Of a stretch of 64,000 nt of DNA, positions 18,239 to 26,777 are shown piece after piece (the stretch's first letter is position 1; every line of letters begins with the position of its first letter). Source of the DNA: Lysobacter prati (GTDB taxonomy: Bacteria; Pseudomonadota; Gammaproteobacteria; Xanthomonadales; Xanthomonadaceae); assembly GCF_009765215.1 (NCBI RefSeq), contig NZ_VLNV01000012.1, positions 1 through 64,000 of the forward strand, read 5' to 3'. The notes under the pieces were generated by a model. It did no database searches. It was not told where the DNA came from and worked only from the letters and a program-made list of their open reading frames with translations. Position numbers and translations under genes: made by a program.

Positions 18239-18862
18239 ATGATCATTTCCCACCAGCACCGCTTCGTATTCGCCGCGATCCCCAAGACCGGGACCCATTC
18301 GGTCCGGCAGGCCCTGCGCGAGCACATGAGCGAGGAGGATCTGGAGCAGGTGGGTCTGTTCGTGAACAAGCGGTTCCCGTTCGAGGAACTGGCGGCGATC
18401 AAGCACGGCCACATCACCCTCGAGCAGATCAGGCCGTTCCTTGGCGAGGAAGCGTTCGCGAGTTACTTCAAGTTCGCCTTCGTGCGCAATCCGTTCGATC
18501 GTTTCGTTTCCTATTGCGCGTTCATGACCCGTGCCGACGGCGCATTCCTGAAGAATCCGCAGCAGGTCATGCGCTACATCCTGTTCCAGGCGCGACCGGA
18601 CCAGCACATCCTGTTCCAGCCGCAGCACACCTTCGTCACCGACGCCGACGGCAAGCTGCTCGCCGACGAAATCGGTCGCGTCGAGGAGATGCAGGCCTCG
18701 TACGACGCCATCTGCGAGCGCATCGGCATACCGTCGGCCCAGCTGGGCCAGGTCAACAGCTCGCGCCGCGGCAGCTACCGGGACTACTATGACCAGGCGC
18801 TGATCGACGGCGTCGCCGCGTACTACCGGCGCGACCTGGAACTGTTCGGATACGAGTTCTGA
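18239..18862 (+). CDS. Sulfotransferase family 2 domain protein
   Basis: A 207-residue cytoplasmic protein with the two PAPS-binding signatures of sulfotransferases: FAAIPKTGTHSVRQAL at residues 11-26 for the 5'-phosphosulfate, and FVRNPFDRFVSY at 81-92 for the 3'-phosphate. It would transfer sulfate from PAPS to a carbohydrate or other acceptor, which is unknown. The start ATG at 18239 is chosen because MIISHQHRF leads straight into the first motif. The stop is two bases before the ATG of the hydroxylase gene, so the pair is almost certainly co-transcribed. No PAPS synthesis gene is present in the window. Confidence 0.88.
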   Translation: MIISHQHRFVFAAIPKTGTHSVRQALREHMSEEDLEQVGLFVNKRFPFEELAAIKHGHITLEQIRPFLGEEAFASYFKFAFVRNPFDRFVSYCAFMTRADGAFLKNPQQVMRYILFQARPDQHILFQPQHTFVTDADGKLLADEIGRVEEMQASYDAICERIGIPSAQLGQVNSSRRGSYRDYYDQALIDGVAAYYRRDLELFGYEF

Positions 18863-18864
18863 CC

Positions 18865-19494
18865 ATGCAGCCGCATGCCGTTTCTCCGTTGGATGTGCAG
18901 CCCAATCCGCGCAAGACGACGTCGGTGCGCGCACTGGGCCAGGTGGATGTCTCGCGCCTGCGTGAAGCCGTGCTGGCCATTGCCGAAGCGCAATGGGATG
19001 CCGAGAACGCCGACAAGCCCAACCGCTTTGAAGCACTCGATCGCACCCGCCACATCGTGTTTCGCTTCGTCAGCGATTTCCAGGACTGGCGCAAGTCATA
19101 CGATCGGCCGCTGTGGGCGCAATGGCGCGAACTGCTGGAGCCGGTGATGGCGCAGGCGGTAGCGCCGTATGGCTACGCCCGCGCCGAGTTCCCGCGGGTG
19201 ATGCTGGCGCGGATGGCGCCGGGCGGCGTGATCAAGCCGCACCGTGACGCCAATCCGGCGGCGAAGTGGCCGCACAAGATCCATGTGCCGCTGCTGACCA
19301 ACGAGCAGGTGACGTTCTTCATCGATGGCATCGGCTACCACTTCCGCGAAGGCGAAGCGGTCGAGGTCAGCAACATGGCCGTGCATGCGGTCGAGAATGC
19401 CGGGTCAGACGATCGCATCCATCTGATCTTCGAGTACTTCGATCTGGACCAGCCGACGCCGGAGTGGGTAGGCAAGCTGCCGGCGCGGAAGTGA
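18865..19494 (+). CDS. Aspartyl/asparaginyl beta-hydroxylase family protein
   Basis: A 209-residue cytoplasmic protein of the AspH family, Fe(II)/2-oxoglutarate dioxygenases that hydroxylate Asp or Asn side chains or, in bacteria, small peptides. Metal-site residues are in IKPHRDAN (H126, D128) and MAVHAVEN (H174). R184 and H186 in DDRIHLIFEY fit 2-oxoglutarate binding. The ATG is two bases after the sulfotransferase stop. Together the genes look like a two-step modification pathway, which is inference. A block of dispersed repeats starts about 60 bases downstream. Confidence 0.88.
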   Translation: MQPHAVSPLDVQPNPRKTTSVRALGQVDVSRLREAVLAIAEAQWDAENADKPNRFEALDRTRHIVFRFVSDFQDWRKSYDRPLWAQWRELLEPVMAQAVAPYGYARAEFPRVMLARMAPGGVIKPHRDANPAAKWPHKIHVPLLTNEQVTFFIDGIGYHFREGEAVEVSNMAVHAVENAGSDDRIHLIFEYFDLDQPTPEWVGKLPARK

Positions 19495-19552
19495 CGCCGT
19501 CGTCTCGGGGAGTACGGGATCCTCTTGCTCCTGGCCTTACGCGAAGCAACAG

Positions 19553-19780
19553 CAACAGCTTCCGCCACTAAAGCGGCGGGTCACTTTTTCTTTGCTGGCC
19601 CAAAGAAAAAGTAACCAAAAAGAAACGGCCTCCTTGACACCCCAGTCCTACGACCGGAGTGCTCGAGGGGATTTTCCGACGGGACATCCTGTCCCGACGG
19701 AAAACGCCGCACGTCCTGTGCGGCGCCCTCCGGGTCTGGCACTGCTGCTGGCGACGAGGGTCACCTCGAAGGCGTAAGGC
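19553..19780. repeat. 228-bp dispersed direct repeat, copy A
   Basis: I find no difference from 60746-60973 over 228 bases. It contains a hairpin with arms CTTTTTCTTTG (19584-19594) and CAAAGAAAAAG (19601-19611), then GGGACATCCTGTCCC and the CGCCGCAC/GTGCGGCG hairpin. Short reading frames in it are not convincing genes. It lies directly behind the hydroxylase gene and opens a composite repeat that runs to about 20120. Confidence 0.9.
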
Positions 19781-19818
19781 AAAACGCAAAGACAACGCCA
19801 ACCCAAAGCCAACGTCCT

Positions 19819-19890
19819 TGGATCCCCGCCTTCGCGGGGATGACGGTTGAGTTGTAGCGCCCGTCATTCCCGCGAAGGCGGGAACCCAGC
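19819..19890. repeat. Pair of REP-like palindromes, composite copy A
   Basis: Two short palindromes in opposite sense: CCCCGCCTTCGCGGGGATGA, then TCATTCCCGCGAAGGCGGGA. This type of REP-like sequence is common between genes of Xanthomonadaceae and other proteobacteria. The same pair is at 61016-61083. Confidence 0.8.
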
Positions 19891-19935
19891 GCCTGCTTTA
19901 GCACTTGCCGAAGACCATGCAACGGCTTGCCATAG

Positions 19936-20049
19936 CGTTGTCCGCAGAGGCGGGGAGTGCGCAGCAGCGGGACATGGATGTCCCGCGCCCCGCCTTCGGA
20001 CAGGATGTCCGACGAAGGGGCGGAGCACTCCCCGCCTCTGCGGACGACG
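19936..20049 (+). repeat. 114-bp palindromic repeat element, copy 2
   Basis: Outer arms start CGTTGTCCGCAGAGGCGGGG and are matched by CCCCGCCTCTGCGGACGACG at the end. Two inner hairpins, GGGACATGGATGTCCC and CGGACAGGATGTCCG, flank the centre. The sequence matches copy 3 at 61130-61243 with no difference I can find, and copy 1 in reverse orientation with covarying arms. Confidence 0.88.
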
Positions 20050-20152
20050 CCATCCCGGAGACCGCCGCCCTGCGGCTGAAGCAACGCAACGTCAAGATGG
20101 ATCCTGGCGTTCGGGATGACGTGGTGCGGTGTCGGGATGACGTGGCTGGGTG

Positions 20153-20422
20153 TCAGCGCGTGAGCGCGACCAGCGCGATCACCGCGATCAGCTGCGCGGC
20201 AATTACCAGCGCCAAGCCATTGCGGAAGCTGCGCTTGGCCGTCTTGTGGCGGAACAGCCACATCGCCAGCAATGCGCCGGGCGTGCCGCCGCACAGGGCC
20301 AGGGCGAGCAGGGTGCGTTCGGGGACTCGCCGGCGTCGGCCGCCGGCGATGGCCTTGTCGTAGCCGTAAACGAGCACGGTCGCAGCGTTGAACGCCAGCA
20401 ACCACGCAGCCCACGCCGGCAC
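20153..20422 (-). CDS. DUF1294 family small membrane protein
   Basis: An 89-residue protein with three hydrophobic segments and the DUF1294 signature: VYGYDKAIAGGRRRRVPE, then LLALALCGGTPGALLAMWLFRHKTAKRSF. The function of the family is unknown; some members are fused to cold-shock domains, this one is not. The gene starts nine bases after the prfC stop codon on the same strand, so it is probably the last gene of that operon. Confidence 0.9.
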   Translation of the reverse strand: MPAWAAWLLAFNAATVLVYGYDKAIAGGRRRRVPERTLLALALCGGTPGALLAMWLFRHKTAKRSFRNGLALVIAAQLIAVIALVALTR

Positions 20423-20431
20423 CGCCCGACC

Positions 20432-22036
20432 TCAGTCGATCGCGGTGGCGTGCGCGTGTTCGCGCGTGGCCATGAACGTCACGTCCGGCGCGCGCTCCTG
20501 CGCCAGCTGCAGGTTGACCCGCGTCGGCGCCAGGTAGACCAGGTGCCCGGCGGCGTCGATTGCAAGGTTCATCGCGTTCTTGTCGCGGAACTCTTCCAGC
20601 TTCTTGTCGTTGTCGCAGCGGATCCAGCGCGCCGTGGAGACAGCGACCTGCTCGAAGCTGGCATCGACGCCGTACTCGTCCTTGAGACGGTAGGCGACCA
20701 CGTCGAACTGCAGCACGCCGACCGCGCCGAGGATCAGGTCGTTGCTCATCAACGGCCGGAAGAACTGCGTGGCACCTTCCTCCGACAACTGCGCCAGGCC
20801 CTTCTGCAGCTGCTTGAGCTTGAGCGGATCGCGCAGGCGCGCGCGGCGGAACAGCTCCGGGGCAAAGTTGGGGATGCCGGTGAAGTTCAGCGCCTCGCCT
20901 TCGGTGAAACTGTCGCCGATCGAGATCGTTCCGTGGTTGTGGATGCCGATCACATCGCCCGGGAACGCACTCTCGGCAATCTCGCGATCGGAGGCCATGA
21001 AGGTCAGCGCATTGGCGAGCTTGACCTCCTTGCCGGTGCGCACGTGGAAGGCTTTCATGCCGGCATGGAACGCACCCGAGCACACGCGCATGAACGCGAC
21101 GCGGTCGCGGTGCTGCGGGTCCATGTTGGCCTGGATCTTGAACACGAAGCCGGTGAGCTTGGGCTCGTAGGCGCCGACCTCGCGGCCGGTGGTCTCGCGC
21201 GGCCTGGGCGAGGGCGCCTGTTCGACGAAGAAATCCAGCAGCAGCTGCACGCCGAAGTTGTTGACCGCCGAACCGAAGAACACCGGGGTCTGCTCGCCCG
21301 ACAGGTACTTGGCCGGGTCGAACGGATGCGACGCGCCTTCGACCAGCTCGAGCTCGTCGCGCAGCTCCTTGAGCATGTTCTCGCCGATGCGCTCGGCCAG
21401 CGCCGGGTCGTCGATCGAGGAGAAGATCGTCGAATCCTGGCGGGTGAAGTTGCGGCCCTGCTCGTAGAGGTGCACCTCGCCGGTGACCAGGTGGACCACG
21501 CCCTTGAGGCGCTGGCCCATGCCGATCGGCCAGGTGATCGGCGCGCACTGGATGCCCAGCACCGACTCGACTTCATCGAGCAGGTCGATCGGATTCTTGC
21601 CCTCGCGGTCGAGCTTGTTGATGAAGGTCATGATTGGCGTGTCGCGCAGGCGGCACACCTCCATCAGCTTGATCGTGCGCTCCTCGACGCCCTTGGCGAC
21701 GTCGATGACCATCAGCGCCGAGTCGACCGCGGTCAGCACGCGGTAGGTGTCCTCGCCGAAGTCGGCGTGGCCGGGGGTGTCGAGCAGGTTGACGATGCGG
21801 CCCTCGTAGGGGAACTGCATCACCGAGCTGGTCACCGAGATGCCGCGTTCCTTTTCCAGCGCCATCCAGTCCGAGGTGGCATGGCGCGCGGCCTTGCGGC
21901 CCTTGACCGAGCCGGCCATCTGGATGGCACCGCCGAACAGCAGCAGCTTTTCGGTGAGCGTGGTCTTGCCCGCGTCGGGATGCGAAATGATCGCGAACGT
22001 GCGGCGGCGGGCGGCTTCGAGGGAAACGTCGGACAT
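20432..22036 (-). CDS. prfC: Peptide chain release factor 3
   Basis: A 534-residue translational GTPase that recycles RF1/RF2 from the ribosome after termination. The G domain shows [15 protein letters not shown] (G1), [13 protein letters not shown] (switch I region), DTPGHADF (G3) and NKLDREG (G4). The family-specific second and third domains follow at normal length. The start [16 protein letters not shown] is the usual one. It lies between the M23 peptidase gene upstream and DUF1294 downstream on the same strand. Confidence 0.97.
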   Translation of the reverse strand: MSDVSLEAARRRTFAIISHPDAGKTTLTEKLLLFGGAIQMAGSVKGRKAARHATSDWMALEKERGISVTSSVMQFPYEGRIVNLLDTPGHADFGEDTYRVLTAVDSALMVIDVAKGVEERTIKLMEVCRLRDTPIMTFINKLDREGKNPIDLLDEVESVLGIQCAPITWPIGMGQRLKGVVHLVTGEVHLYEQGRNFTRQDSTIFSSIDDPALAERIGENMLKELRDELELVEGASHPFDPAKYLSGEQTPVFFGSAVNNFGVQLLLDFFVEQAPSPRPRETTGREVGAYEPKLTGFVFKIQANMDPQHRDRVAFMRVCSGAFHAGMKAFHVRTGKEVKLANALTFMASDREIAESAFPGDVIGIHNHGTISIGDSFTEGEALNFTGIPNFAPELFRRARLRDPLKLKQLQKGLAQLSEEGATQFFRPLMSNDLILGAVGVLQFDVVAYRLKDEYGVDASFEQVAVSTARWIRCDNDKKLEEFRDKNAMNLAIDAAGHLVYLAPTRVNLQLAQERAPDVTFMATREHAHATAID

Positions 22037-22120
22037 GGCTTAAGCGGGCGGGTCGGGCGACCGGTCCGCGAGTCGGGAAGCGGGTGAGGCGGCCGATTAT
22101 ACGCGGCCTGCATACGCGGC

Positions 22121-23053
22121 CTACAGGCCGCCCCGGCCCCCGGAAATCCGCAGCGGGCCGGCCGGTCCGCGCATCCTGAACGGAATCGACTCCAGCCGCA
22201 TGCCCCGGTTCACCTGCACCGCGAAGTGCAGGTGCGGGCCGGTGGTGAAGCCGGTATTGCCCGACAGGCCGATCTGCTGGCCGGCGCGGACGCGCTGGCC
22301 GACCCGCACCAGCACGCCGTCGTCGGCCTTGAGATGGCCGTACAGGGTCATGCTGCCGTCGTCGTGGAGGATCCGGACGAAGTTGGCGCGACCGCCGTAC
22401 TTCTCGCGGTTGAGGCCGGCCTTGTCGAAGTCCGACTCGACCTGCATCACCACACCCTCGCGCGCGGCCAGCACCGGCGTGCCGATGTCGGCGGCGAAGT
22501 CGACCGCGTAGCGGCTCTGCCCGTCGTTGTGGCTGAAATGCCCACCGTAGCCCTGGTCGATGCGGAACGCCGCCTGCTGCAACGGCAGCAGGTAGTCGAC
22601 ATCGCGCGGGCGCGCGTCGGGATCGCCGGGCAGGCTCTCCATGTTCAGTTCGAAATCGAAGCCGCGCTCGGGGTCGGCCGATTCCAGCACGGCCACCAGT
22701 GCACTGCCGCGCGCGGCGACGGTGGTGCGAGCCGGCAGCAGCGGCCGGCCGACCACGTTGTCGCTGCGGCTGAAGTCCAGTTGCACTTCGATCGGTCCCG
22801 ACAGCCGGTTGTCGGCGAATGCCAGGAAGCGGTCGCCATCATTTTCGATGCGCAGGCGCGCGATCGCACTGGGCTCGGTGTACACCGGAATCGTGCGTAC
22901 CTGCGCCGGCGGTGCGTCGGGGACGTGATCGCCGTAGTGGGTGATGCCGGCGCGGTCGGTCCAGCGGTAGACCTTGGCCGCGCCCGCGCCGAACGCCAGC
23001 ACCAGCGCCGCGCTGCCGAGGATCACTGCCGCCAGGTGGCGCCTGGTTGCCAT
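22121..23053 (-). CDS. Exported M23 (LytM) metallopeptidase with DUF4124 start
   Basis: A 310-residue exported protein. After the signal or anchor segment (AAVILGSAALVLAFGAGA) comes a DUF4124-type motif KVYRWTDRAGITHYGDHVP. The C-terminal half is an LytM/M23 fold with YAVDFAADIGTPVLAAREG, MTLYGHL and the metal motif GPHLHFAV (H274, H276). Such proteins cut peptidoglycan cross-links or activate amidases in the periplasm. The metal-ligand set looks complete, so it may be active. It starts four bases after the stop of the phytase-like gene, implying one transcript. Confidence 0.9.
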   Translation of the reverse strand: MATRRHLAAVILGSAALVLAFGAGAAKVYRWTDRAGITHYGDHVPDAPPAQVRTIPVYTEPSAIARLRIENDGDRFLAFADNRLSGPIEVQLDFSRSDNVVGRPLLPARTTVAARGSALVAVLESADPERGFDFELNMESLPGDPDARPRDVDYLLPLQQAAFRIDQGYGGHFSHNDGQSRYAVDFAADIGTPVLAAREGVVMQVESDFDKAGLNREKYGGRANFVRILHDDGSMTLYGHLKADDGVLVRVGQRVRAGQQIGLSGNTGFTTGPHLHFAVQVNRGMRLESIPFRMRGPAGPLRISGGRGGL

Positions 23054-23057
23054 CGCG

Positions 23058-24176
23058 CTAGCGGGTGCAGTCCGCCGACAGGCCCAGCACGCGCACGACC
23101 TCGGACAGGTCGAAGGCCGTCACCGACTTGTCGTCGTGGACGGCGAACAGCGCGCCATCGGGGAATGCCGCAGTGGAGGCCGCGTGCAGGGCGACGCCGT
23201 CGGTATGTGCGGTCACCTCGCCCTCGAAGCTGCCGCGCGGCGCCAGCGTGGCCCGGTCGAACAGATGGAACACGGTCAGCGGCGCCAGCTGGTCGACTGC
23301 GATCCAGTAACCGCTGCCGTTCGCGCACGTCCACAAGGCCACGCCTTCGGCTTCGGCGGCGAAACTGTCCTGCGGCAGGCTGCGGCCGGTGTACTTGCCG
23401 CTGAAGCTGTACTCGCGCAGCGTCGATTCGTGGCGACGGTCTTCATCGGCGACCAGCAGGCGATCGTTGTCCGGATCGCCGGCGATGGACTCGACCATGC
23501 GCAAGCCGGCGGCTTCGGTGGTATCGCCGAAGGAGCCACCGTAGCTGCTGCGCAGGCGCCCGCTCTGGTCGAAATGCACGCGATAGCGGCGCACGCGCTG
23601 GTCGAGCTCGGCCAGCGGCGGCACTTCGTCGAACTTCTTGCCGTACATGAAGCTGTCGGTGACGTAGACCTCCAGCTCGCCCGGTTCGGTCTCGGTCAGC
23701 CACAGGCCGTAGGGACTGCGCAGCTCCTTGTCGCCGAAGGTCCCGAGCGGCTTGAAGTCGGGCAGGGTGAAGACCTGCACGCGGTGATTGTCGCGCTCGA
23801 CCACGAACAGATAGTCGCCATAGACGGCGACGCCGTTGGGACGGTTGAACTCGCCCGCTGCCTTGCCTTCGCCGCCGACCTCGCGCAGGCGCTTGCCGGT
23901 GTCGGCATCGAACACCACCAGGCGATGGGTCGACTTGGCCGAGGCGATCAGCAGGGTGCGGCCCTCTTCGCTGGTCCAGGTGGCGAGCGAATCGAGTTCG
24001 TCCTGCGGGCTTTCGGCCGACTCGTAGCGCTCCGGCACGGTCAGCGTTGCCGGTACGCCGGCCGGGGTCGTGGCCGTCTGAGCCGGGGCGGAGGCGGGCG
24101 GCGCGGTCGTGCAGGCGCACATCAGGGTCGCCAGCAACACAGCAGTGGCGACGGGGGGAAGGAGGCGTGGAGTCAT
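23058..24176 (-). CDS. Phytase-like beta-propeller lipoprotein
   Basis: A 372-residue protein with a lipoprotein-type signal (LLATLMCACTT) and a Thr/Ala/Pro-rich linker to about residue 45. The remainder resembles the beta-propeller phytase family: NRPNGVAVYG, AEGVALW, GYWIAVDQ, HLFDRATLAPRGSFEG, TDGVALHAA and LFAVHDDKSVTAFDL. It would hydrolyse phytate or other phosphate esters at the cell surface; the acidic calcium-site residues cannot be checked fully by eye. The start MTPRLL at 24176 fits the signal peptide. It heads an operon with M23 peptidase, prfC and DUF1294. Confidence 0.82.
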   Translation of the reverse strand: MTPRLLPPVATAVLLATLMCACTTAPPASAPAQTATTPAGVPATLTVPERYESAESPQDELDSLATWTSEEGRTLLIASAKSTHRLVVFDADTGKRLREVGGEGKAAGEFNRPNGVAVYGDYLFVVERDNHRVQVFTLPDFKPLGTFGDKELRSPYGLWLTETEPGELEVYVTDSFMYGKKFDEVPPLAELDQRVRRYRVHFDQSGRLRSSYGGSFGDTTEAAGLRMVESIAGDPDNDRLLVADEDRRHESTLREYSFSGKYTGRSLPQDSFAAEAEGVALWTCANGSGYWIAVDQLAPLTVFHLFDRATLAPRGSFEGEVTAHTDGVALHAASTAAFPDGALFAVHDDKSVTAFDLSEVVRVLGLSADCTR

Positions 24177-24259
24177 GGACGAAGTGTATTCGCGTGGCCT
24201 TAACAATGTGGCCTCAAGACGTGACCGAAATAATAAATCGCTATATGCGGATAGAGCGA

Positions 24260-24289
24260 TTGACACGCGCCGACCGGGGCTGGCAGACT
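24260..24289 (+). promoter_or_regulatory. Promoter of the SAM-controlled met operon
   Basis: A consensus -35 TTGACA at 24260-24265 and a weak -10 CAGACT at 24284-24289 with an 18-base spacer. This would start transcription a few bases before the first stem of the S-box leader at 24294, which supports the call. Confidence 0.5.
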
Positions 24290-24293
24290 GCGG

Positions 24294-24428
24294 CCATCCA
24301 TCGAGACCGGCAGAGGGACAGGCCCTTTGAAGCCGGGGCAACCCAACCCGTTACCCCCGCCACGCGCAGGGGCAGCGAGGTGAAGGTGCCAATTCCTGCG
24401 ACAGGCGTCCGCGCCGGTCGGAAGATGG
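24294..24428 (+). promoter_or_regulatory. SAM-I (S-box) riboswitch
   Basis: The conserved S-box core is legible: ATCGAGACCGGCAGAGGGAC, then GGCCCTTTGAAGCCGGGGCA, then AAGGTGCCAATTCC. The outer P1 helix is closed by CCATC (24294-24298) and GATGG (24424-24428). It binds S-adenosylmethionine and should shut down the metX-metB-hom operon when SAM is plentiful. A G+C-rich hairpin follows (GCGCCCCG with CGGGGCGC, about 24437-24465). There is no T-tract after it, so the output may be translational or Rho-dependent rather than intrinsic termination. Confidence 0.93.
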
Positions 24429-24510
24429 TTGTGAGTGCGCCCCGCCGATCGATGGCCGGGGCGCTTCGCGACTCGCAGGCTCGATGGCCCCGTCACTTCG
24501 GATGCCCGCC

Positions 24511-25590
24511 ATGAGTCTCGCCAACGCCCCCACCACCACCCACGAACACGACACCGCGGCGACGCTGGATGCCATCGCCCATGCCGCTGCCTGGGTCAGG
24601 GGAGCGATTGCCCCCATTCCTGCCGAGCGTGGCGAGTGCACGATCGAACTGCAGCTGCGCCATGCCGGCCGCCAGCGCCTGACCCTGCGTTACGAGATCG
24701 TCGGTGACCGCGCGCTGCCGGCGGTGTTCGTCGCCGGTGGCATCTCCGCGCACCGTCATGTCACCGCTACTGCCGCCTTCGGCGAAGCCGGCTGGTGGCA
24801 GGGCCAGGTCGGCGAGGGTCGTACGATCGATCCTCGCCAGCATTGCGTGGTCGCGTTCGACTGGCTCGGCGCCGACGGCAATCTCGATGCACCGATCGAT
24901 CCGGCCGACCAGGCCGACGCGATCGCCGCGCTGCTCGACGTGCTCGACATCGATCGCCTGCAGGCTTTCGTCGGTTGCTCCTACGGCGCAATGGTCGGCC
25001 TGCAGTTCGCTGCGCGTCATGGCGAACGCCTGCAGCAGCTAGTCGCGATCAGCGGCGTGCACCGCGCCCATCCCTACGCGAGTGCCTGGCGCGCACTGCA
25101 GCGCCGCGCCGTCGCGCTGGGCGCGCTGCAGTGCGACGAGACCCACGGTCTTGCGCTGGCCCGCCAGCTGGCGATCCTGAGCTACCGCACGCCGGAGGAA
25201 TTCGCCGCCCGTTTCGATGCCGCACAGGTCACCGACGGCCGCGTGCGCGTGGGTGCCGAGGACTACCTCGACCATTGCGGTGCGACCTATGTCGAACGCA
25301 CTTCGCCGACTGCCTACCTGCGCCTGTCCGAGTCGATCGACCTGCAGGCGCTGGACCCCGGTGCGATCCGTCTGCCAGTGACCGTCATAGCGGTTGCCGA
25401 GGACCGGTTGGTGCCGCTGTCGGATGCCTACGATCTGGTCGAACGCCTGCGCGGCGAGACCCGCCTGCGCGTGCTGCGTTCGCTGTACGGCCACGATGCG
25501 TTCCTCAAGGAAGAGGCCGAAGTCGCCGCGGTCCTGCGCGAGGCGCTGGAAGACTGCGTTGCCGATGCGCGCGCGGAGGTGCTGGCATGA
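24511..25590 (+). CDS. metX: MetX-type homoserine O-acyltransferase
   Basis: A 359-residue alpha/beta-hydrolase-fold acyltransferase that activates homoserine for methionine synthesis. The nucleophile elbow is FVGCSYGAM (S157). A late VIAVAEDRLVPLSDAYDLVE and YGHDAFLKE supply the expected Asp and His. GCSYGA instead of the usual GGSMGG of MetX proteins means a diverged member, so acetyl- versus succinyl-CoA use cannot be told. The ATG at 24511 is preferred; ATG 24484 in the same frame would add nine residues. Downstream of a SAM-I riboswitch, and its stop overlaps the metB start as ATGA. Confidence 0.85.
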   Translation: MSLANAPTTTHEHDTAATLDAIAHAAAWVRGAIAPIPAERGECTIELQLRHAGRQRLTLRYEIVGDRALPAVFVAGGISAHRHVTATAAFGEAGWWQGQVGEGRTIDPRQHCVVAFDWLGADGNLDAPIDPADQADAIAALLDVLDIDRLQAFVGCSYGAMVGLQFAARHGERLQQLVAISGVHRAHPYASAWRALQRRAVALGALQCDETHGLALARQLAILSYRTPEEFAARFDAAQVTDGRVRVGAEDYLDHCGATYVERTSPTAYLRLSESIDLQALDPGAIRLPVTVIAVAEDRLVPLSDAYDLVERLRGETRLRVLRSLYGHDAFLKEEAEVAAVLREALEDCVADARAEVLA

Positions 25591-26777
25591 GCACGCGCAA
25601 CCGCTGTACCGCCGCGGTCCGCGCCGGCATCGATCGTGACCCGGCGTTCGGCGCGGTCACGCCCCCTATCGTGCTGTCGTCGAACTTCAGCTTCGCCGGC
25701 TTCAACGAGAAGCGTCAGTACGACTACACCCGCAGCGGCAACCCGACCCGCGACCTGCTGGCCGACGCCCTGACCGAACTCGAAGGCGGCGCCGGCGGCG
25801 TCGTCACGGCCACCGGCATGGGCGCGATCACGCTGTTGCTGCACGCGCTGCTCAAGCCCGGCGACCGCCTGGTCGTGCCGCACGACGGCTACGGCGGCAG
25901 CTGGCGCCTGTTCAATGCACTCGCCGCCAAGGGTGCGTTCGAGCTGATCACCGCCGACCTCACCGACCCGCGCTCGCTGACCGATGCGCTCGCCACCGAC
26001 CCGACCGTGGTCTGGATCGAGACGCCCTCGAACCCGCTGCTGCGCATCACCGACCTGCGCTTCGTGATCGAGGCCGCCCAGGCCAAGGGCGCGCTGACCG
26101 TGGTCGACAACACCTTCCTGTCGCCGGCGCTGCAGCAGCCGTTGCAGTTCGGTGCCGACTTCGTCCTGCATTCGACCACCAAGTACATCAACGGCCACAG
26201 CGACGTGGTCGGTGGTGCGGTGGTTGCGCGCGACGCCGAGCAGCACCAGCAGCTGGTGTGGTGGGCGAATGCGCTGGGCCTCACCGGCTCGCCGTTCGAC
26301 AGCTTCCTGACCCTGCGCGGCCTGCGCACGCTGGATGCGCGCCTGCGCGTGCACCAGGAGAACACCGAAGCGGTGGTGGCGTTGCTCGATGGGCACCCGG
26401 CGGTGAGCGTCGTGCATTACCCGGGACTGGAATCGCATCCGGGCCATGCCTTGGCGGCGCGCCAGCAGCTTGGGTTCGGCGCGATGCTGAGCGTCGAGCT
26501 TGAAGGCGGCGAAGAGGCAGTGCGCGCGTTCGTCGACGGACTGGAGTGCTTCACCCTTGCCGAATCGCTCGGCGGCGTCGAAAGCCTGATCGCCCACCCG
26601 GCGACGATGACGCACGCGGCGATGTCGGCCGAGGCGCGCGCTGCCGCCGGCATCGGCGACGGTTTGCTGCGCCTGTCGGTCGGCATCGAGCATGCCGACG
26701 ATCTGGTCGCCGACCTCGAGGCCGCACTGGCCCGTGCCGAACTCGCCGTGGCCACCGCCGAGCGCGCCAAACGATGA
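25587..26777 (+). CDS. metB: Cystathionine gamma-synthase
   Basis: A 396-residue PLP enzyme of the Cys/Met metabolism family. It joins an O-acyl-homoserine to cysteine to make cystathionine. Visible motifs are YDYTRSGNPTRDLL, VTATGMGAI, WIETPSNPLLRITD, and the PLP-Lys motif HSTTKYINGHSDVVGG (K199). A gamma-synthase rather than a lyase role follows from context. The ATG overlaps the metX stop (ATGA) and its own stop overlaps the hom start in the same way, so translation is coupled along the operon. Confidence 0.93.
   Translation: MSTRNRCTAAVRAGIDRDPAFGAVTPPIVLSSNFSFAGFNEKRQYDYTRSGNPTRDLLADALTELEGGAGGVVTATGMGAITLLLHALLKPGDRLVVPHDGYGGSWRLFNALAAKGAFELITADLTDPRSLTDALATDPTVVWIETPSNPLLRITDLRFVIEAAQAKGALTVVDNTFLSPALQQPLQFGADFVLHSTTKYINGHSDVVGGAVVARDAEQHQQLVWWANALGLTGSPFDSFLTLRGLRTLDARLRVHQENTEAVVALLDGHPAVSVVHYPGLESHPGHALAARQQLGFGAMLSVELEGGEEAVRAFVDGLECFTLAESLGGVESLIAHPATMTHAAMSAEARAAAGIGDGLLRLSVGIEHADDLVADLEAALARAELAVATAERAKR

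Noticed and set aside
19592-19867. Short open frames inside the 228-bp repeat, present in both copies
   Set aside because: They cover inverted repeats, use mostly rare-looking residue mixes, and run past the conserved block into differing sequence. A non-coding repeat explains them better.
24795-25586. Upstream in-frame extension of metB giving a 660-residue protein
   Set aside because: The extension is the metX gene read in another frame. The ATGA overlap at 25587 gives the right family start.
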